From an uncultured Clostridia bacterium (GTDB taxonomy: Bacteria; Bacillota; Clostridia; Oscillospirales; Acutalibacteraceae), in assembly GCA_937888485.1 (NCBI GenBank), contig CALAQQ010000268.1:1-17848 (forward strand): DNA of 17,848 bases, given 5' to 3'. Shown here in pieces: positions 15,868-17,848 of the stretch (the stretch's first letter is position 1; the number at the start of each line of letters is the position of its first letter). A program made the translations under genes and the position numbers. The notes under the pieces were generated by a model that ran no database searches, was not told where the DNA came from, and saw nothing but the letters and a program-made list of their open reading frames with translations.

Positions 15868-16038
15868 TTACATTGTTGTTGCGTTATCGTTGAGTTTAAA
15901 GGTTGAGCACTGTGTTTCACCGCATTTGCAGGCTGTTGAATTTCCGACTTCGATGCTGCCTGCTGTGCAAGCGGTTTCGCCCTTGTGATAAACACAGTTT
16001 TTTGCAAAGCAGGTAATTTCGCTGATTTTCTTATCCAT
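15868..16038 (-). CDS. DUF1540 domain mini-protein
   Basis: This 56-residue cysteine-rich protein matches DUF1540, a family found mainly in Firmicutes, often spore formers, and probably metal-binding. Six cysteines are seen: Cys10, Cys15, Cys24, Cys37, Cys39 and Cys44, in the typical order CFAKNCVY, CTAGSIEV, ETQCSTF. The ATG at 16038 is chosen because AAAGGAG lies upstream at the right distance; an in-frame ATG at 16056 would put that site inside the gene. It converges with thrC, and the two stop codons are directly adjacent. No clear promoter was found in the short gap to the divergent phosphoesterase gene. Function unknown. Confidence 0.88.
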   Translation of the reverse strand: MDKKISEITCFAKNCVYHKGETACTAGSIEVGNSTACKCGETQCSTFKLNDNATTM

Positions 16039-16129
16039 TGTAGTTTCTCCTTTCATATTTTAACGGAGAATATCCGCAATATTATTATGAACTCTTTTGT
16101 TTGAATTATTTCAGGAAAGGATTTATCTT

Positions 16130-16816
16130 ATGGCTCTTTTTGCAATCGGAGATACCCATCTTTCGCTTGCTACGGGTAAGTCGATGAATATTTTCGGCGG
16201 CTGGACAGACTATGAACAGCGTCTTGAAAAAAATTGGCGAAGACTTGTAGGCGAAAATGATACGGTTGTAATAGCAGGAGATATTTCCTGGTGCATGAAT
16301 CTTGAACAGGGACTTGAGGATTTCAGATTTCTTGATTCTCTGCCGGGCAGAAAAATAATTCTCAAAGGCAACCATGATTATTGGTGGGCAACAAAGAAAA
16401 AATCAGACGAATTTTTCGAAAAATACTCACTGTCAACTCTGAACATTCTTCATAACAATACTTATACCGAAGGAAATTTTGCAATATGCGGAACAAGAGG
16501 CTGGTTTTTTGATGCCGAAAGCGATGCGGATAAAAAGGTTGTGCTTCGTGAAGCGGGCAGACTGCGTGCTTCAATCGCCGCTGCAAAGGAAACAGGACTT
16601 GAACCTGTTGTGTTTCTTCATTATCCGCCGATAAACATAACGCAGAAATGTGATGAGATATATAATGTTCTTGTTGAAGAAAACATAACACGTTGTTATT
16701 ATGGCCATCTGCATTCATATTCTCATGCAGGAGCGTTTATCGGAGAGAATGACGGAATAAGATTTTCGCTCATATCAAGCGATTATCTGGAGTTTTGTCC
16801 GGCTTTGGTATACTGA
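16130..16816 (+). CDS. Calcineurin-like metallophosphoesterase
   Basis: The 228-residue protein shows the five-block metallophosphoesterase pattern: AIGDTHLS (Asp8, His10), IAGDISW (Asp51), LKGNHDYWW (Asn81, His82), a FLHYPP histidine and the GHLHSYSH block. These hold two metal ions for hydrolysis of phosphoesters. Length and motif set fit the bacterial cytoplasmic group near COG1768; the substrate is unknown. The ATG at 16130 is supported by GGAAAGGA upstream; an ATG at 16097 lacks a ribosome binding site. No signal peptide is seen. It lies between a DUF1540 gene on the opposite strand and trigger factor, each apparently with its own transcript. Confidence 0.92.
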   Translation: MALFAIGDTHLSLATGKSMNIFGGWTDYEQRLEKNWRRLVGENDTVVIAGDISWCMNLEQGLEDFRFLDSLPGRKIILKGNHDYWWATKKKSDEFFEKYSLSTLNILHNNTYTEGNFAICGTRGWFFDAESDADKKVVLREAGRLRASIAAAKETGLEPVVFLHYPPINITQKCDEIYNVLVEENITRCYYGHLHSYSHAGAFIGENDGIRFSLISSDYLEFCPALVY

Positions 16817-16840
16817 TTTTTGTCAATATGACTAAAATCA
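16814..16840. other. AT-rich stem-loop at the phosphoesterase stop codon
   Basis: TGATTTT (16814-16820) pairs with AAAATCA (16834-16840), and GTCA with TGAC inside, with one T-T mismatch and a 3-base loop. The hairpin includes the stop codon. No T-run follows on the plus strand, so it is not a standard terminator; it may protect the mRNA 3' end. Confidence 0.4.
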
Positions 16841-16921
16841 TAGCAAAAAAACAGTAAAAATTAACTAAATAAAAGAAAATATAAATATATATAAATAATT
16901 ATAGAAATTTCAAGAAATATT

Positions 16922-16930
16922 TGCTATAAT
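16922..16930 (+). promoter_or_regulatory. Extended -10 promoter of trigger factor
   Basis: TGCTATAAT gives a perfect TATAAT (16925-16930) with the TGn extension. No good -35 box is present at 17 bases. The region before it (16841-16920) is extremely AT-rich, which can act as an UP-like element. A small TCGGC/GCCGA hairpin (16951-16967) lies between promoter and ribosome binding site. Confidence 0.55.
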
Positions 16931-16983
16931 CTTAAACGTTAAAATATCAATCGGCTGAAAATGCCGAAACGGAGGAATTCTAA

Positions 16984-17391
16984 ATGAGCTTAATATCAGC
17001 TAACAAAACAGAAACCAATACCTACGCAGTTGAAATCGCTGTTTCAGCAGAAGATTTCAGAGCTGCCATTCAGAAGGCTTACCTCAATCAGAGAAAGTCA
17101 ATTCAGATTCCCGGTTTCCGTAAGGGCAAGGCTCCTCTCATGATGATTGAGAAGCTTTACGGCCAGGAAGTTTTCTTTGAAGATGCGCTTGATATCGTTT
17201 TCCCCGAAACAGTTCAGGCTGCTTATGAAGAAGCTGGCATCAATCCCGTTGACCAGCCCCGTGACTTCGATGTTAAGACAATGAGCAAAGAAGAAGGCGT
17301 TGTTATGTCTTTCAACGTAACAGTTAAGCCCGAAATCACTCTCAAGGCTTATAAGGGTCTCACAGCTGAAAAGGCAGAAGCTAATGCTACA
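16984..17391 (+). pseudogene. tig: Trigger factor, N-terminal part only (interrupted)
   Basis: Trigger factor is the ribosome-bound chaperone and prolyl isomerase, normally about 430 residues. The first ~135 residues are a normal ribosome-binding domain, including the contact signature GFRKGKAP (44-51) and VKPEITLKAYKGL, which leads to the next domain in intact homologues. After about residue 135 the match ends; the frame runs to a stop at 17523 with residues unlike any trigger factor (the segment from LSSAISNF onward). The prolyl isomerase and C-terminal chaperone domains are missing. GGAGG at 16971-16975 is 8 bases before the ATG. Base composition drops sharply at the break. An essential-type housekeeping gene cut in this way suggests an assembly joint or recent insertion rather than old decay. 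Confidence 0.85.
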
Positions 17392-17401
17392 CTTTCTAGT
17401 G

Positions 17402-17599
17402 CTATAAGTAATTTTTTGGTTTTAGTAGAGCAATATCCAGAGGTAAAGTTTCATTATAAATGCTACTATCACCTAACATTGCTTTTGCAGATGACTCACT
17501 TTTTTCTGCATAGCTGCTCTTAAGAGTATCTACTACATTTTGTTTTCTTTGTTCTGACGTACAATCAGAACTATTTGCATTATAATTTATATTACTCAT
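17402..17599 (-). CDS. Small hypothetical protein in the AT-rich right-flank block
   Basis: The protein has about 65 residues, starting MSNINYNANSS and ending LLKPKNYL; it is rich in Ser, Asn and Lys with a probable helix in the middle (QRKQNVVDTLKSSYAEKS). I recognise no family. The ATG at 17599 is chosen because GGAGG lies 9 bases upstream; an ATG at 17608 touches that site directly but overlaps the TGA of an upstream frame as ATGA. The ribosome binding site supports a real gene. It lies in a block of about 31% GC, unlike trigger factor beside it. It may be a mobile-element or phage gene; there is no direct evidence for either. Confidence 0.5.
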   Translation of the reverse strand: MSNINYNANSSDCTSEQRKQNVVDTLKSSYAEKSESSAKAMLGDSSIYNETLPLDIALLKPKNYL

Positions 17600-17604
17600 A
17601 ATGC

Positions 17605-17658
17605 TCATCCTCCTAAATAATATTTTTCTGGCATCTCACCAGGGAAAACAAGTTCATT
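17605..17658 (-). pseudogene. C-terminal tail of an unidentified upstream gene
   Basis: A minus-strand frame ending in FPGEMPEKYYLGG and a TGA at 17605-17607 runs directly into the small gene at 17402-17599. Reading further upstream it soon meets a stop within GC-richer DNA, so only a tail of under 25 residues can be seen. The coupling to the next gene and the orderly composition make a truncated gene plausible, but it is too short to identify. Confidence 0.25.
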
Positions 17659-17848
17659 CGACCTGACTCTCTTACCTCAGAGAACCATCCGCTACACGAT
17701 GGCAGGCCACGCGGTGACTTTTTTTGATATCCATTCAACCAAGACAAAGCAGTACGGGTTCAGCATCGAGCTTGCGCATGGTGATTGCCTGACCTGCTGC
17801 GGAGACGAACCGTGCAATAAAGCTTGCGAACCCATTGTGCGGGATTCT
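17642..17848 (+). CDS. Cysteine-rich partial reading frame at the right edge
   Basis: A plus-strand frame is open from a stop at 17618-17620 to the window end. The protein-like part begins near TSSFDLTLLPQRT and continues through YTMAGHAVTFFDIHS to DCLTCCGDEPCNKAC, with four cysteines close together. The first ATG is at 17699 and has no ribosome binding site, so the 5' end is probably lost at the junction near 17640. GC is about 51% by my count, well above the AT-rich block to its left and above the core. I do not recognise the family. The composition suggests foreign DNA such as an integrative element, or another genome joined in assembly. Confidence 0.35.

Noticed and set aside
17392..17523. 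A trigger factor with a new C-terminal extension of about 44 residues
   Set aside because: The extension lies antisense to a gene with a good ribosome binding site, and the drop in GC occurs at the same point, so the frame is accidental.
17641..17710. A tRNA-like or attachment-site stretch around the GC-richer junction
   Set aside because: A GGTCGAAT-like piece is present on the minus strand, but no acceptor or anticodon stem could be folded, and no direct repeat of it was seen.

Overview
The window reads as a chromosomal segment of a low-GC Firmicute, most likely a spore-forming gut-type clostridium of the Oscillospirales/Ruminococcaceae kind. This rests on AGGAGG-type ribosome binding sites, sigma-A promoters, a SpoIVFA/SpoIVFB-like pair behind a sigma-E-like promoter, and the Firmicute order rplS - lepB - rbgA - rnhB. 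The genus cannot be fixed from the sequence alone.

Left flank (1-938, all minus strand): a partial C_GCAxxG_C_C-type cysteine protein, the C-terminal piece of a bacterial PH-domain protein, and the first ~140 residues of a type I restriction HsdR subunit. The HsdR and PH pieces meet out of frame in a tract of about 20 bases that suits both reading frames. This is either a real deletion scar or an assembly joint.

Core (about 950-16980, nearly all plus strand) is ordinary housekeeping DNA. Two back-to-back sigma-A promoters separate it from the left flank. Two unrelated FAD-dependent oxidoreductases and a small unknown gene form an operon ending in a strong terminator. A sigma-E-like promoter then drives an M23 peptidase/M50 site-2 protease pair resembling SpoIVFA/SpoIVFB. 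The TIGR03960 B12-binding radical SAM protein and its TIGR03936 partner follow. Next come a structured leader and rplS (L19), two tandem type I signal peptidases, the ribosome assembly GTPase RbgA, a CapA-family protein, RNase HII (rnhB), a YraN/UPF0102 nuclease-like protein and an M19 dipeptidase. The block ends with threonine synthase, a convergent DUF1540 mini-protein, a metallophosphoesterase and the start of trigger factor. Several neighbours overlap by a few bases (ATGA or similar), indicating co-transcription.

Right flank (about 17390-17848): trigger factor is cut off after about 135 of its usual ~430 residues. It is followed by an AT-rich block (about 31% GC) carrying a small minus-strand gene, then a GC-richer block (about 51% GC) carrying a cysteine-rich partial frame. 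The two abrupt composition changes suggest an inserted mobile element or chimeric assembly.

I found no CRISPR array, tRNA or rRNA gene, and no clear undescribed system. The most interesting points are the sigma-E-like promoter with its M23/M50 pair, the tandem signal peptidases, the rplS leader, and the two flanking junctions.
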